Shown here: piece by piece, positions 44,105-56,124 of the stretch
Position numbering within the stretch: position 1 is the stretch's first letter
Layout of the letters: every line of letters begins with the position of its first letter
Assembly: GCA_911728435.2 (NCBI GenBank)
Contig: OU452206.1
Coordinates: 7,284,297 to 7,348,296 of the forward strand
Length of the DNA: 64,000 nt
From: Apoderus coryli
Lineage: Eukaryota; Arthropoda; Insecta; Coleoptera; Attelabidae
Direction: 5' to 3'
Made by a program: the position numbers and the translations under genes
Notes under the pieces: model-generated
What the model was told of the DNA's origin: nothing
Database searches by the model: none
Seen by the model: only the letters and a program-made list of their open reading frames with translations

Positions 44105-44885
44105 TAGAAAAATAAATCAACAGTGAGATATACGTAGATAGAATTTTTCATCATTTTTTAATTATTTAAAAAAATTTAGAAACTGAACTGCTTACTTGCC
44201 ATTATTTTTATTTCGTTTTCGTTTGATTCCACGTCTTATATACGAGGGAGAAATGTATCAAAAGAACGCTGCATTCGATGCCCATTTCTAATGTAAAGAG
44301 GCATGGGAACGGATAGCCCCGGTAGAATCGTTAATTTTATACATATACATTCTAGATTAAGGTTGGATAAACTGTACCTACAATTTGCAATTTACCCAAA
44401 ATGTTGAGTTTCTCATAGATTACGAAAATACAGGTACATACGTCCTGTCATCTGCAATCTTGTAGATATCTCAACAATTCAACAGCAAACTGCATCACAT
44501 CCAATCCTGATTTACATGTACAAACAGTTTACTAGGTTAATACGGTTACGGAGTAGTTCAGTACATATACTGAATTACCATCACTATCATGAAGTTTCAA
44601 GATAATATGTATACCTACTCAACAGAAGGTGAAGACAAACTAACTTGTATGCATGTGAATTGTATTAGATGTAAATTTCTGGTCTTTGTATTAAATCGGG
44701 AGAATGAGAACAGGTACTGAGAGATAGATTGCACAATATTGTATGAAGTTAACATTAGAATTGTCATCCATACAAACAAACTTATTGGCCTAGAGAGTCA
44801 AGGTTATGTTATTATATATGGGTGATCAAGAGAAGAGTTTATTATCTCCACATGTTATGCATAATTTTGATTAAAACAATTATTG
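44105..44885. other. Spacer, nothing recognised
   Basis: AT-rich, with no ORF or repeat that I can assign. Confidence 0.35.
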
Positions 44886-44889
44886 TTTT

Positions 44890-44987
44890 ATAAGTTGGAA
44901 ATAAAAGTCTAATCTAATAATAAATTTAATAAATCTCAAACAACCATACATGTTTCAAAGCAGCAGGACTCATCATCAGGGGATCAG
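44890..44987 (-). repeat. Hammerhead-like unit, degraded
   Basis: The minus strand at 44,987-44,939 reads CCTGATGATGAGTCCTGCTG, CTTTGAAACATGTATGGTTG, and then runs to a TTAGATTAGACTTTTATT end like other units. GAAAC and CTGATGAT are intact, but stem I (ATCCC against TGGTT) and the base of stem II no longer pair well. Confidence 0.5.
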
Positions 44988-45222
44988 TTATCGGTTTTAC
45001 AAAAGCTAGCTTGCATTGTGCAATTAAGTATGTGGCACAGGACAATATGACTTCTAAAGACCTTATTGTGTTTTTGCCTTGCTTAAAGACTAGAGCTTAA
45101 TTCGCTCTATGAATATGAGATTATAATTTTTATTTTCCCGTCTCTTGCCTAGAATTATTCACTCAGATGATTTTCACTAATTTCGATGAAAAACTCCCAA
45201 TGTTGTTGTGTTAACCTCATGC

Positions 45223-46388
45223 TATACAGGGTGTTAGTAAATAAGTGCGACAAACTTCTTCTTCTTCTTCAAATTGATGGCCTCCTGCTAACTTAGTAGC
45301 ATACAGCCAGCGTTTCTTCCATATTACGTTTCCTTGCTGTGGTTCTGGTTTTTCTTTCTTCTTTTGTTATTGTTGTCTTCTTGTTTGTTTAGTCTGTGCC
45401 GTAGTGTAATTTCACACGCATGCGACAAACTTCAGAAGGTAATTCTGCATGAAAAAAGAATGACAGTTTGCTATATAAACACATGTCCGCAAATGCTTCG
45501 TTTTCTGCTGAGATACAGTTAAAGTTTTTCTTAAAAACTGAAGATTTATTGATTGCTCTGAAACCGGTGGAGATATACAAATGAAATTTAGTGGGTGTTA
45601 AGAGGTAGTTATTGCGCATTTTTTGACATGCAATTAAGAATTTTATGTTCATCAGTGGCGCGCATACGGGTAATGATCTCAATTTTTTTGAAGAGAAAAA
45701 AGGTACGCCACTGGAATTTTTCAAATTAAAAATCATTTTGGAATTCCTCGTTCAATTTGTGATAAAAAAATATCTCTTGCTTTTTTATCGTAGAGGACAT
45801 TTGTGCAAAAAAATAAAACATCTCGCCGCGACTGTCAACATTCTGTTATACGAATATTTCAACGAAATGTCAAATTAGCGTTTCTTTATTATTAGTGTTA
45901 TTTTCTCTTATTGTTTTGGTTTAATGTTTATTGTATTAGATAGTTCTTGATACTGTATTAAAGAAGTGAAAAATACGGGGAAGATGTTTTATTTGTTTTA
46001 TGCCCCCTACGATAAAACAGCAAGAGAGATTTTTTATCACAAATTGAACGAGAAATTGCAAAATGGTTTTTTATTTGAAAGATTCCAGTGGCGTACTATT
46101 TTTTTCTTTAAAAATATTGAGATCATTACCCGTATGCGCGCCACTGATGAACATAAAATTCTTAATTGCTTGCGAAAAAATGCGCAATCACTACCTCTTA
46201 AAACTCACTAAATTTCATTTGCATATCTCCACCGGTTTCAGAGCAATCAATAAATCTTCTGTTTTTAAGAAAAACTCTCAGAAAACGAAGCATTTGCGGA
46301 CATATATTTATATAGCAAACTGTCATTATTTTTTCATGCAGAATTATCTCCTGGAGTTTGTCGCACTTATTTACTAACACCCTGTATA
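45223..46388. mobile_element. Third foldback, Tc1/mariner-type ends
   Basis: The left end TACAGGGTGTTAGTAAATAA and the right end TTATTTACTAACACCCTGTA are exact inverted termini flanked by TA. Arms are 45,223-45,828 and 45,977-46,388. They stay inverted throughout, with blocks such as TTCATCAGTGGCGCGCATAC and GGTTTCAGAGCAATCAATAA (one arm or the other). The left arm is longer because of a 163-bp insertion. The 148-bp centre has no ORF. The whole behaves as a non-autonomous mariner-type foldback. Confidence 0.85.
45258..45420 (-). mobile_element. Short retro-insertion with 12-bp target duplication
   Basis: TGCGACAAACTT at 45,246-45,257 is repeated at 45,421-45,432, and the right arm of the foldback has it once. 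The insert is 163 bp. Read on the minus strand it ends with a (GAA)n run. It is SINE-like or a severely 5'-truncated LINE. A related CTTCTTCTTCTTTATTAGGA run is at 63,353-63,375. Confidence 0.8.
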
Positions 46389-46389
46389 T

Positions 46390-49300
46390 AATAATATAAG
46401 TATAAAACTTAATAGAGATAAATTGCAAATAGAGGTTCGAGACAAACAAAATTAAAAAAAAAAAAACAAAAACACGAAATATCCCTAAAAAATTTGGGAA
46501 ATTACAAAATTACCCAGATTATCAAAACATTTTTAGAATGCACGGAATAGAATTTTCGTGATGTCTTGCTTCTACATGTAGAAATCTACATTAGAATTCG
46601 ACCTGTGGAAAGCGACAGAACACAAAATCCGCTTTTTATGAAAATCCTGTTTGCCATCTTAAAACGCGATAGTGGTTGGATGGGTGAACGGTGCTTCCGG
46701 CCGAGTCGGTAGACTTGCTTATGCCAAGTAGTTATTGAGTACATAGTCGTGGCTGCTGGCGGATAACAGTCGAGGACCGGGGTTCGGATTTCACGCTTAA
46801 CTGTGGGTCCATACTTACGTTGGCTGGATGTCAATTCCATGACAAGATGTCAATAATTGGAAAAAAAATAGTACTTTTACTGCTACAAAACTCTGTTCTT
46901 ACTCGTCATATTTTATAGCAGTACTGAGTCTTCTACACTATGTTACGGACTGTAGTATTATACTGTACATAATAAATTAAATACTGTTGAGTTTATTGTA
47001 ACCCTATACAAAATCAGATTATTTACTAGTTATTTGAAAACAATAGATAAAATCTTGTGTGACATGCGGAGCATTGTTCGTCACTTTATGACATGCATCG
47101 CTCACAAGCTTTCTCGACGTTAAAAAACTCAGGGTAATCACGTATGTATATTTTGACCAATGGATCTTTGTTAATATTCTTTTTTATTTTGCTTGTCTAC
47201 GATGTTCATAATCATACACATTTTTTTTTTTAACTATTTCTTTAATAATAGTTTCATGTCGATTTTGAAAATTTGATGTAGAACGACAGGTAGAATATTT
47301 TTCTAATATCGCATAGAAAAACACTAATAATTTATGAGACTATACTCGAAGTTTCCGGTAGGTACCTACTCTTGGCTACAATATCATCAATTTCCTTTGA
47401 AATATTAAAAATTATTACAGGAAACAGATACATTTTGTAAACGGAAACAAAGAATAATGTATAACAAACTCTGCTTCGCCTTTTGTTTCAATCGATCTCT
47501 TACGTTTTAAATTATTATCTTTAGTATTATTATTGAAAAGATTTTGATAAAATCAAAGCAGGTACTAAATAATTGGTCAAGATATACTTACCGTGTGATT
47601 TTCGAATACCATTATTTATCGATCAATAACTTTTTAGTTGTATATTGTATTACTATGAGCTTCAAAAAATCAGACATTATTTTCTAAGATTTTACAATAT
47701 TCAATAATTATTTGTAACTACATTAGGATTGTGGACAGGCCCCCGAAACGAATATTGTAATATATTATTTATTTAAATCATAAGAACTTTAAGCTATTAT
47801 AGTTGTTGTTACATAATTTTTTTAAATTTCGTTGTTTGTGTTTGCTATAATAGGTATTCTCGTAGTTTCTTAAACATCTCAATGAAAATATATTTTATTT
47901 TAATTGTTTAATAAAACAACAGAGATTTTAAAAACAATAAATAAAATATTCGATTAGTTCTTAAATATAATTTAGAAATTAATTTGGTGTTTTTCTGGAT
48001 TTGGCCGCCGCAAATTCTTTTATTACCTTGCTCTTATAGATAACATTGCAAACCCAAAGAAACTCCTTGTATAATAGACCACAAACAATTATTTTTCATT
48101 TTGAGAAAGATCTCTCATCCGGAGGAATAGGGACAGGAGTATTTCTAATGAAATTGTAATATTTGGCACAGATGAAATTAGGTTGTTTTCAAATATACGT
48201 ATATTATGGAATATCGAGGGGATTTTACACTTCAGGGGCTTTTATCTTGTTAAATAAATCATTTTCTTCCACGTAAGCCTCATTACTTTTCTAATCAGTC
48301 ACCGGTCTGGCGCTCCTTTAGGGCTCACATGCAAAACACTCGTTGTGCACGCAATTGAGAAGGCCCTGATCTAAAGAGAGCGAATCAGAACAGTGTCGTA
48401 AATCCCCTTCTTAATAAAAATCTATTTCTTAGGGCATTTTATGAAAAAAAGTTTCTATTAACGTAACTATGTCTGTAAATGTATTTTATTCAAGATGAAA
48501 GGTGTTGGTTTAATAACGAATTATTAAAAATACCTCAAATATTTTTTGGTTAATAACTTTGAAACTTAACAGAGCAGTCTTTGGAGTAATAAGGAGATAA
48601 TTTCCTGTAGGGCCACCTGAAGTTCTTTGGAGTATCGACTTGATTGATTTGTTTTTGCGCTATATTTTTGAAACAAAACGGTTTTCAGAAATTATCAAAG
48701 CATGCGTGATTCTGTAATAGTTCAAGTAACAACTCTTGAAATTTTTTATTTGTTTTTCATAGTGAAATGACATACCCACAATTAAATTATTTTTTATCTC
48801 AAAAACCAAGCAAGAACGATGAAAATTCAGGAGATAAAAAAGTATTTCTCGATAATACTGGTTCCCCACAACGCCACTGTACTTAATAATTTTAATCTAG
48901 TTAAGGCCAAACTATCCCCTTATTAACACAAACCGTGCTAACAAAACAAAAAAAAAATAGGCGAAAAGGCTTTTGCAAGATTTTTAAAAAACTGGTATGA
49001 AAAAATCGCAAAATAATCCATTTCCGGTCCTATATTTTTAAGAACTTTTTTATGAAATGATAAGAAATCCACCTCATTCAATATTGGCCTGCCATTTTTA
49101 AAAACCCTGTATAACAATAAATTTTTAAAAATAGGTGTTTAGAAAAATGTTTGTAACTATTTTCTATATTTGTATATATCTGATCAATTATAACCATTTA
49201 TTGCAACGTGTGTTAGCTGATAAATCATTTTGTAAATTGAAATGGGACCTTTTAATATACCCCCAAGTATTCTAACAACATAGAAAATCTCCTCTTCATC

Positions 49301-50150
49301 TTTCCCTCCTTCACACATCATATAACAAAAGGCCTAGTACTATGATTGATTAAAAGGCATGCGAAATGGGCGAATTCCATTTAATATCACTACATTGGCG
49401 TAGTTACTAAACGTTACGAAGTTTTTGAACAGTAAAAATATATTTTTCTATTTCAAACATTCATGATTAATTAATAATTTAATACTTCGTGCAACTTATA
49501 AGCTCTCTTCCTAAATATATTGGAAATTTGAATCACATAACCTGCCAATTACCACTGATGAGTTGTGGATCAACGAACTGGTGAAACTGGTGAAAGAATA
49601 GCAGCATGAGTCAAATTTCCAGTATAATTATTGTTAGGGAATTTGGGGATATCTAGTGTTGGCAGTGGAGTTCTACTTCTAGTCCGGCCATCGTTTGTGA
49701 ACTTTATTTCATGTATATATTTATATGGTGATATGAATGTTTCCAAGAAACCCCTAAAGCGTTGGAGATGACGAGCGCATTGAACGCCCAAGCACAATCA
49801 ATGAAAACTAAAGCAAATAATTATTATAGATGCCAAATCAGAATTACAGAACGCCCGAATTTATGACAAAACTATCCCTGAAGAGCTCTAAACTTGTTCC
49901 ACAAGCCTGTATGAAACAAAGTATTAATATTATTGTAGTATAGTTGTTTTAAATTAAAAATGTAATTCAGTCTCCAAATATTGGTTAAGGGGAACTTTGT
50001 GTTTGTGTACAACAAAATTATGTAGTAAATACACGTCAACTTGACAACCTAATGCTAGAAGACCATCATGTATGTGCATGTTATTTGTATGTATCATTTC
50101 GTTCCAAAAAAAATCACAACTTGAAGATAAGCATTGCACTGAGGGCTAGT
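46390..50150. other. Long gene-poor stretch
   Basis: No secure element was recognised over 3.7 kb. At 46,680-46,800 a GGCCGAGTCGGTAGACTTGC with a later GGGGTTCGGATTTC hints at a tRNA-derived repeat. At 49,570-49,797 a minus frame contains RTPLPTLDIPKFPNNNY, faintly like a Bel/Pao Gag region. Both are too weak to call. Confidence 0.35.
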
Positions 50151-50159
50151 GAAAAACCT

Positions 50160-50930
50160 AAAATTGGCGATACCAAATAGTACTCCTCTTTTACCTTGAC
50201 TCAGCGTGTCTCCAACGTATTCAAGTGTTCAGAACAATTTTATGTCGGGAAACCTGCAAAAAACTCATCCGCGGCCGCTATGATTTCTTCAGTTGTCGTG
50301 ACCGCTTTCATCCGAGTTTTCATGTTTGGGAAGAAAAAAATGTCCTACATAGCCAGGTCTGGAAAATACAGGGCATATCGCATGATCGTTCTTCCGCTTT
50401 GTGAAATATTAAATAAATATGAATCCAAAAAACGATCGCCATGACCTTGCCCGCTGGTGCCTTCGGAGCATTGTCACAAATTCATTGCCTCGATTATTGT
50501 TTGGTCTATGGTGTGTAGTGATGGACCTATGTTTCGTCGGCAGTTACGTCGCGTGTGATGAAGTGCCTCGAGGTTCATTTCAACAAGGCCAAAAACTCCA
50601 CAGTCCACAAACGCTGTACCCCATCGGATTGGCAGTTGTCCCATACCCAAATCTTCGTTGTCGATACTTTGCATACGTTCCAGCTATCTCTCTCAACTTC
50701 AATCCGCGGTCTTTCTGACACGGGTGTTTTTGAACTCGTTATACCAACGCCTAATAGTGAAATTTTCTAGGGATGCACCTCCATATACGGCATCCAAGTC
50801 GTTTATGATATCATCACGCGTCTTCTCTTTCAAAAGGAGAAAACGAATCACCTACGGAATTGGCTGCTATTTTGAACGTGGCCAAGAAAATCCCATGTAA
50901 ACAACAACAAAAATACGATGTAGTGTTGCC
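50160..50930 (-). pseudogene. Mariner-type transposase, heavily decayed
   Basis: Several minus-strand pieces keep the order of a mariner transposase. Near 50,860-50,700: KEKTRDDIINDLDAVYGGAS and FTIRRWYNEFKNTRVRKT (DNA-binding region). Near 50,530: AFVDCGVFGLVEMNLEALHH and VTADET-like remains. Near 50,470-50,420: APKAPAGKVMAIVFLDSYL, the GKVMAxVFWD block after the first Asp. Near 50,370: MRYALYFPDLAM, corresponding to SPDLAP around the third acidic residue. Many stops and frameshifts make it non-functional. Confidence 0.7.
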
Positions 50931-51009
50931 AGATGCCTTCAAGGCTCAACCATTATTATACCATCCTCGTATTAGATTTTGTAATAGATGTTCACCTAGG
51001 TAGGTTCAA

Positions 51010-51560
51010 AATGAGTGAGTCTGCACCGGACTCTCCACTGCGACCACCGAGAGGCTATTCTTCTTAATGAAGTGATTATTTTCTTAGGTGTTTTTTTTTT
51101 TGGGCTCGCTGGTAGAAGTGTTACTTCGCCAAATATTGCGAATCTAGTTCTAGCTACAGCTAGCAGCAGCCATAATTGGAACTTTCAAGAGACCGCACCT
51201 CGAGAGATGATGATCCGAACGACGGTGACCAGTGTATAGTCCAACCAGGCAGCACAGGTGAGATCTACTTATACCCAACATTTCCCTTGCCCTTGATTTC
51301 GAGGGGTTAATAAACTCCTTCGAATGTACGAAACATGGATAATGTTGCGAAAAGTTTTAAACATTGGATTTGGCAGTGCTAGACGATATGCCAGTTGCGG
51401 GTTCTGGTCCGATAAATTCTCCTTCCGTCCCTTCTCTTGCCAGAGATCGGCCATTTCATTCCCCTTTAGATCAGAGTGGCCGGTTATCCAGATATTAGAG
51501 AGTCTGTTTTGACAGTTCTGCCTGGAATACAGTAGCGTGTCAACCCAGACATTGTGATGT
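51010..51560 (-). pseudogene. LINE RNase H and C-terminal region
   Basis: The minus strand at about 51,530-51,400 reads NRLSNIWITGHSDLKGNEMA, then DLWQEKGRKE, an RNase H signature (W-x-x-GHS-x-x-x-GNE-x-AD). The frame at 51,269-51,454 is open. Downstream, RFAIFGEVTLLPASP near 51,130 resembles the post-RNase-H tail with FG-x-x-TL that ends I/Jockey-type ORF2 proteins. The Cys/His knuckle between them is lost. It is a dead 3' part of a LINE. Confidence 0.72.
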
Positions 51561-52330
51561 CCACCTAATCTGAATTGCTCAAATTTATTTAAAAAATATT
51601 TATATAATATGAAATCCTTATCAATTTTATATCAACTATTAAATTTCTTGATACCGTTGTTAAGCGTGGCACGTTGCACCACTGAGTCTTGATGAGATTT
51701 GTTTAAATAACGTCTTCGAGCAATAATGCCTAATCCATCAAACTAATACCCACAATAGATTGAAGAAGATTGAGTTGTATGTCAGTGTTTTCGTGTTGCG
51801 TCTGTGTGGAAAGATTTGATTATAGGATCCAAACTTAATATTAATTGAACTACGGTATGAATAATACGGTTATCTTTAGTAATGTTTGTACCTTTGTGTT
51901 TGATTAATATGAAATGGAATCGGAGCACTTTGAGGAGTATGTGCTTGTTACATTATAACAAATAATACGTCTTGATGAACATTAATATTATTGTGAACTT
52001 TCTAATAATAATGAAGAGGGTATTATGATTCAGGGTTCATTTAAAATAAGTACAAGGCGCTTTAATAATTTAGTAATACAGTTAACACAAAATAATATTG
52101 AAAAAGTCCATTATAAAGGTTTATTTGATTTATGATGTGTGAAAATGTCATCTCCGTCATTAATGACAAAAACGTAATTAAAAATTGGAACTAAATTGAT
52201 TTTTTTTTCATAAACAGAAAAGAAAGTTATGCGAATTTCTATATGATTTCAAAAAAATATAAGATTTTGCAAAAACGTTATGACCATAACATAATAACAA
52301 AAGTATAATTTTTTTATTTAAAAAAAATCA
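51561..52330. other. Spacer, nothing recognised
   Basis: AT-rich; no ORF, repeat or element end was identified. Confidence 0.35.
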
Positions 52331-52340
52331 ATGCATAAAA

Positions 52341-52690
52341 CAGCTTTCGTTCTATCATGGCAAACCAGCCAATTAGCCGAAGCTTGTGTGAAGCATGCCC
52401 CCCTATCGTTCTTCCGTTTGCCAAATATCAAATGTGGATAAAAAAAAACCGTCACCATGACCTTTCCGCCAATTAGACCGTTTTTGCCTTCTTCGGAGCT
52501 TGTTCGCTGAAAAAAATTCATTGTCCACATTGCGAACGTGGCCTTTTAAAGGAAATCCCATATAAACAACAACAAGAATACGATGCAGTGTTGCATGAAA
52601 CACTATTCGTTCTTTCGCGGTGAACCAGCCAAGTAGCCGAAGCTTCTGTGAATTTCCCCACTCAAATTTACGTATTCCTCCAATCAATGG
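52341..52690 (-). pseudogene. Mariner-type transposase fragment, rearranged
   Basis: GLIGGKVMVTVFFYPHLIFG on the minus strand near 52,485-52,420 is the GKVMAxVFWDxxGxIF block of mariner. At 52,535-52,600 the sequence GAACGTGGCC to CAACAACAAGAATACGATGC matches 50,868-50,930, so it is the same mariner family, internally deleted. A 52-bp block (52,341-52,392 and 52,601-52,652) is directly repeated. Confidence 0.6.
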
Positions 52691-53099
52691 CACATAATGC
52701 TTTTTAATTTGCTCTATTCTATTTTTATCTGACCTCAGCAAACATGGGCCACAGACAGAATTGCAAAAATTAAAATTCGACAAGACAGACGACGAATCAC
52801 AAAGCATTCTTTTTATGATTCGTTTAGACTACGTGGATATTTATATAAAATTAAGATTTCGAAATGCCTTTTGTATGCAATCGGTAATATATTTAGTGAA
52901 ACGCACGGCAGTGTCAATTAATAACCCCAGATTTCAAACAATTTGTCTAGGCCTATTACTAACATGAATTATTATGAGCCGATCTTCATTGGATTGTCTG
53001 GCTTGAGGTTTACTAAATAACAAGCTTTATGGTTTAGCAGTGACTAGAAGATTCAGAATTCAAACTCTCTAAATCTATCATTCGTATCATGTAGGTATA

Positions 53100-53480
53100 T
53101 TATGAAAATTAAAAGACATGTATAACCTGTATATCATCTGCGTATAAGTAAACCTTACTATATTTCACATACTTTATCAACTGATATGACGTATACATCG
53201 AGAAAAACAACAAACAAGAATTGAAACTGAGGAATACCGACATTTATGGTGATTGGTTCAGAGATGCTCTAATTTAAGAATACTATCTTTGCGCTCAATA
53301 GGACTCTTTCAAACCATATGCCGCAGCCTCAAAACCCAAAATCCTGAGCATGGAAGTAAGGAGTTCATCATTCAGGCTATCAAACGCCTCCGAGTAGTCC
53401 AACAGAACAAACTCCATTACACATATCACACTCCAATGACCGCGCAACTAACTATACCCGGTCGTATTCCAGTGATATCA
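53100..53480 (-). pseudogene. LINE RT fragment
   Basis: The minus strand reads EFVLLDYSEAFDSLNDELLT, with the first catalytic Asp, and then SMLRILGFEAAAYGLKESY. After stops, SKVYLYADDIQVIHVF near 53,150 is the active-site box. The block between them that normally has PQGSxLGP is degraded. It is a dead non-LTR fragment. Confidence 0.72.
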
Positions 53481-53559
53481 TTCGAATGGATTTGGTTTTG
53501 GTTTCGAATAGCTCAATTTTTGCGCTGTGTAGAGGCGTATTTTTTTACAAAATAAAGAT

Positions 53560-54040
53560 TATGCCCTAATGAACCTGTTCGAAAAATCAAAATGTCAAAA
53601 AACAACTCGCAAAAGGTCTTAAATGAGAAATATAAAAAAAAAATATTTCCAAACACCGTTTTGTCAAAACTGTAACACTCGCTCTTCTTTATTAGGATAA
53701 CAGAATAGACAACATAGAAATTTAATCTGCATTATAAGAAGTCGATTTTTTGGCGGAAAATTTAATATTAATTAAATACACCGGGTCTGCCTAAACTACA
53801 CCTAATTTTCATAAGTTTAGGTAGGGTCGTGTTTTGGACCAGGCATATTTATTTAACACAAACTATTTTATATCTCGAAACCCGATACGATACCTACGAC
53901 CTTAGACAATCTTTCCTTGTCTAAGCCTACGACAGTATTAACAAAGAAGTATTGTAATAAAATTATAACAATGTGGTAAAATAAGGGGAGTTTCATTTGA
54001 CAAATAGTCCGTAGGACATTTTGTTAGAAGGGCTACGTCG
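53560..54040. other. Spacer, nothing recognised
   Basis: An ACCGGGTCTGCCTAAACTAC near 53,780 resembles a mariner-type end but has no partner. Confidence 0.3.
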
Positions 54041-54119
54041 CAATGCTGGAAATCTATGAGATCGATAGAACAGCCAAGAAAATGTAAAATGCACATTTTA
54101 GGGAACATCCTGCTTTTCG

Positions 54120-54661
54120 TTTTTCATAAACGTTTAACCTAGAAATTGCAACCCCTATTTATTAGGCCACTTTTGAGTTGTTGCTGTCGTCATGAGTATA
54201 CAATGATGTGCCACATATCGTTGTCCACTTTTAGATGTGATGCTTTGTGATATAATGAAAATACCGAATAAATTTTGTTTTTGGAAGGACTATCTAGAGC
54301 AGGTGCTCAAAGTAGGCACTGTTAACCGTTTGGCAATGGGATAACCGTTCAATTGCATCTCGTTTTGAATGCGGTGCCTTAATTCATCTAAATTCTGTGG
54401 CCTATTTAGGTAAACACGGTTTTTGATATGTCCCATAGAAAAAAACCTTAGAGGTTTAAATCGAGCGATCTCGCTATGTTTCTGAACCATAACACGGTAT
54501 CGTCCGATTTGTTTAATACAATAACAGCAGTTATAACGAGTAACTTAGGTCAAAATACTAAACTTGACTTCGTTAGGAGAACCCGCCCCCTCGGCTTTTC
54601 GTTTAAAAATGTACCATTTTGAAAATAATCGCCCGTTCCATTACTTTATGCGCACCCTGTA
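54120..54661 (-). mobile_element. Tc1/mariner-like element remnant
   Basis: The right end, ACCATTTTGAAAATAATCGC, CCGTTCCATTACTTTATGCG and CACCCTGTAT at 54,612-54,661, is the inverted counterpart of 19,745-19,795. Subterminal TTGCAACCCCTATT at 54,146 also matches 19,874. The family is that of the element at 19.7-22.1 kb, in the opposite orientation and with most of the coding region deleted. Confidence 0.65.
54290..54490 (-). pseudogene. Tc1/mariner-like transposase C-terminus
   Basis: The 66-codon open frame contains IARFKPLRFFSMGHIKNRVY, a degraded form of the ARSPDLTPLDFFLWGHIK block, and LNRPQNLDELRHRIQNEMQL. After a frameshift the tail would read VNSAYFEHLL. It is closely related to the C-terminus at 21,785-22,000. 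The catalytic core is missing upstream. Confidence 0.72.
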
Positions 54662-55845
54662 TATAACCAATTACTACTATTTTGATTAGTAGAATCTTAA
54701 TTTCGCGTATATTGAATAAAACTGACTCGGAGCAATTAAATGATGCATAGAAGAATATGCAATATTAAACTTTTTCTCAAAAATTAATTAAACGCCAGAA
54801 CTGGCAACTGTTTTGTGTATTGAAGTCTGGAAACGAAATATTGAGAAATTTTTAAAGCAATTATAATTACTTTTGTTCCAACTCTTGTTAATTGCAACCT
54901 GTTTTTTTTAATATTGTTAAGACCGCTGTTTTATTATCAAACATAGTGTCTTATTTAAAACAAACGTTCTCGACTCTGCTACTTATAAATCTTGCAGCAA
55001 TAAAATAAACTGCAAGCTCTTCAATAAATTCCTCAAATAGTCTTTTGCGAACACTTTATAGTTAAATCGTAAATCCACAATAATAAACCGGTATGAACAT
55101 GTGGTTAGTTGAATCGTAACAAAAACTATATAAAGATAGTAGGTAAGCATTTTAGGTGTTCCTTACGTCTATGACAGATGAAAAATGGTTTGTGAAATTT
55201 TCCACATTTTCTGCTTTCAGACATTATATTTGTTATAAAGCATGACTGTGAAAAGAGGAGTGACAAATATTGGGGGATTCTTCAAAAGAATTATTATGTT
55301 TGAGAGTAAAAAATGCCTAAGGGATACAGGAAAATATAAAAAGGTGAACAATAAGTGGGGACTTTTCATTTTTTAATGTATCCGTTCCATTAACTGTATT
55401 ATGGTTTGGTGAATTTGAACAAAGAATTATAGATGGCTTTGATGGTTATGAAAAATGGTAAAAAAAGATATTTCGATCCTCTAGAATTTAGTGGTAGAAA
55501 AGAATAACTTGAAACAAGAAAATTAGTTAACTTATGTTGGTGTATGATGCTAAAACAAATATGCTATGCAAATTTTGTTAACAGCATCTTTAGTTTTACG
55601 AAAAAGTAGCGCAATATCGCAAAAACTGCAACTTTCTATCTATAAAAATAACGGAAATACTCCGCAAAAGTACCCAAAATGGGACACCCGGTACCTTAAC
55701 AATGAAATACATTTGTTTTTAAATGTAAAAATAAAATTATCATAAGATATTCATTGCCAGGGACCTCGATACCCGTACATCGGGACAAATCTGTGCCTGA
55801 TCCTGATGTTGTTACGATCTGAATTTTAGTATAATAAATAATATA
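54662..55845. other. Spacer, nothing recognised
   Basis: AT-rich, without a recognisable ORF or repeat. Confidence 0.35.
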
Positions 55846-55881
55846 AAGTCGAATCTCCACAAGATAAGTTTAATAGAAACT

Positions 55882-55933
55882 ATCGGCCATACATGTTTCG
55901 GCACTAGAACAGTCCCATCATCAGTGGCATGTC
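55882..55933 (-). ncRNA. Hammerhead-ribozyme-like motif
   Basis: The minus strand reads CATGCCACTGATGATGGGAC, TGTTCTAGTGCC and GAAACATGTATGGCCGAT. Stem I pairs GCCA with TGGC, stem II GG(G)ACT with AGT(G)CC with one mismatch, and stem III AC with GT around AT. The cleavage triplet would be GUA. There is an extra T after CTGATGA. Confidence 0.65.
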
Positions 55934-56040
55934 AACAATTGTACAAACACAACGCACACCTCATTCTTAGTTCGTTTCCAGACTTCAATAGAAATTTAAT
56001 GGAATATTGTATGTCTTAGCGTTGTGTTTGTACGATTGTT

Positions 56041-56092
56041 GACATGCCACTGATGATGGGACTGTTCTAGTGCCGAAACATGTATGGCCGAT
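56041..56092 (+). ncRNA. Hammerhead-ribozyme-like motif
   Basis: This has the same motif as 55,882-55,933 on the plus strand: GCCACTGATGATGGGACT, then AGTGCCGAAACATGTATGGC. All three helices are formed as in its partner. Confidence 0.65.
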
Positions 56093-56124
56093 AGTTTCTA
56101 TTAAACTTATCTTGTGGAGATTCG

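Larger units (their letters stand above)
55850..56124. repeat. Near-perfect inverted pair of hammerhead-like units
   Basis: The left arm 55,850-55,955 and right arm 56,019-56,124 are inverted over 106 bp with only a few mismatches and a 63-bp spacer. Each arm contains a full hammerhead-like motif facing outward, then GATAGTTTCTATTAAACTTA and CTTGTGGAGATTCGA. The high identity suggests a recent or gene-converted copy. Confidence 0.85.

Noticed and set aside
45334..46377. Frames of 62-115 codons inside the third foldback
   Set aside because: The two arms produce complementary frames; none has a protein motif, and they reflect the inverted repeat.
46590..46845. tRNA-derived SINE suspected from GGCCGAGTCGGTAGACTTGC and GGGGTTCGGATTTC
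   Set aside because: The two boxes are about 90 bp apart without an anticodon arm that folds, and no second copy or tail was seen in the window.
49570..49797. Minus frame with RTPLPTLDIPKFPNNNY, faintly like Bel/Pao Gag
   Set aside because: The similarity is about 17 residues of low information, with no protease, RT or LTR nearby.
50196..50900. Plus-strand frames of up to 99 codons across 50.2-50.9 kb
   Set aside because: They are antisense to the mariner relic, whose motifs read on the minus strand.
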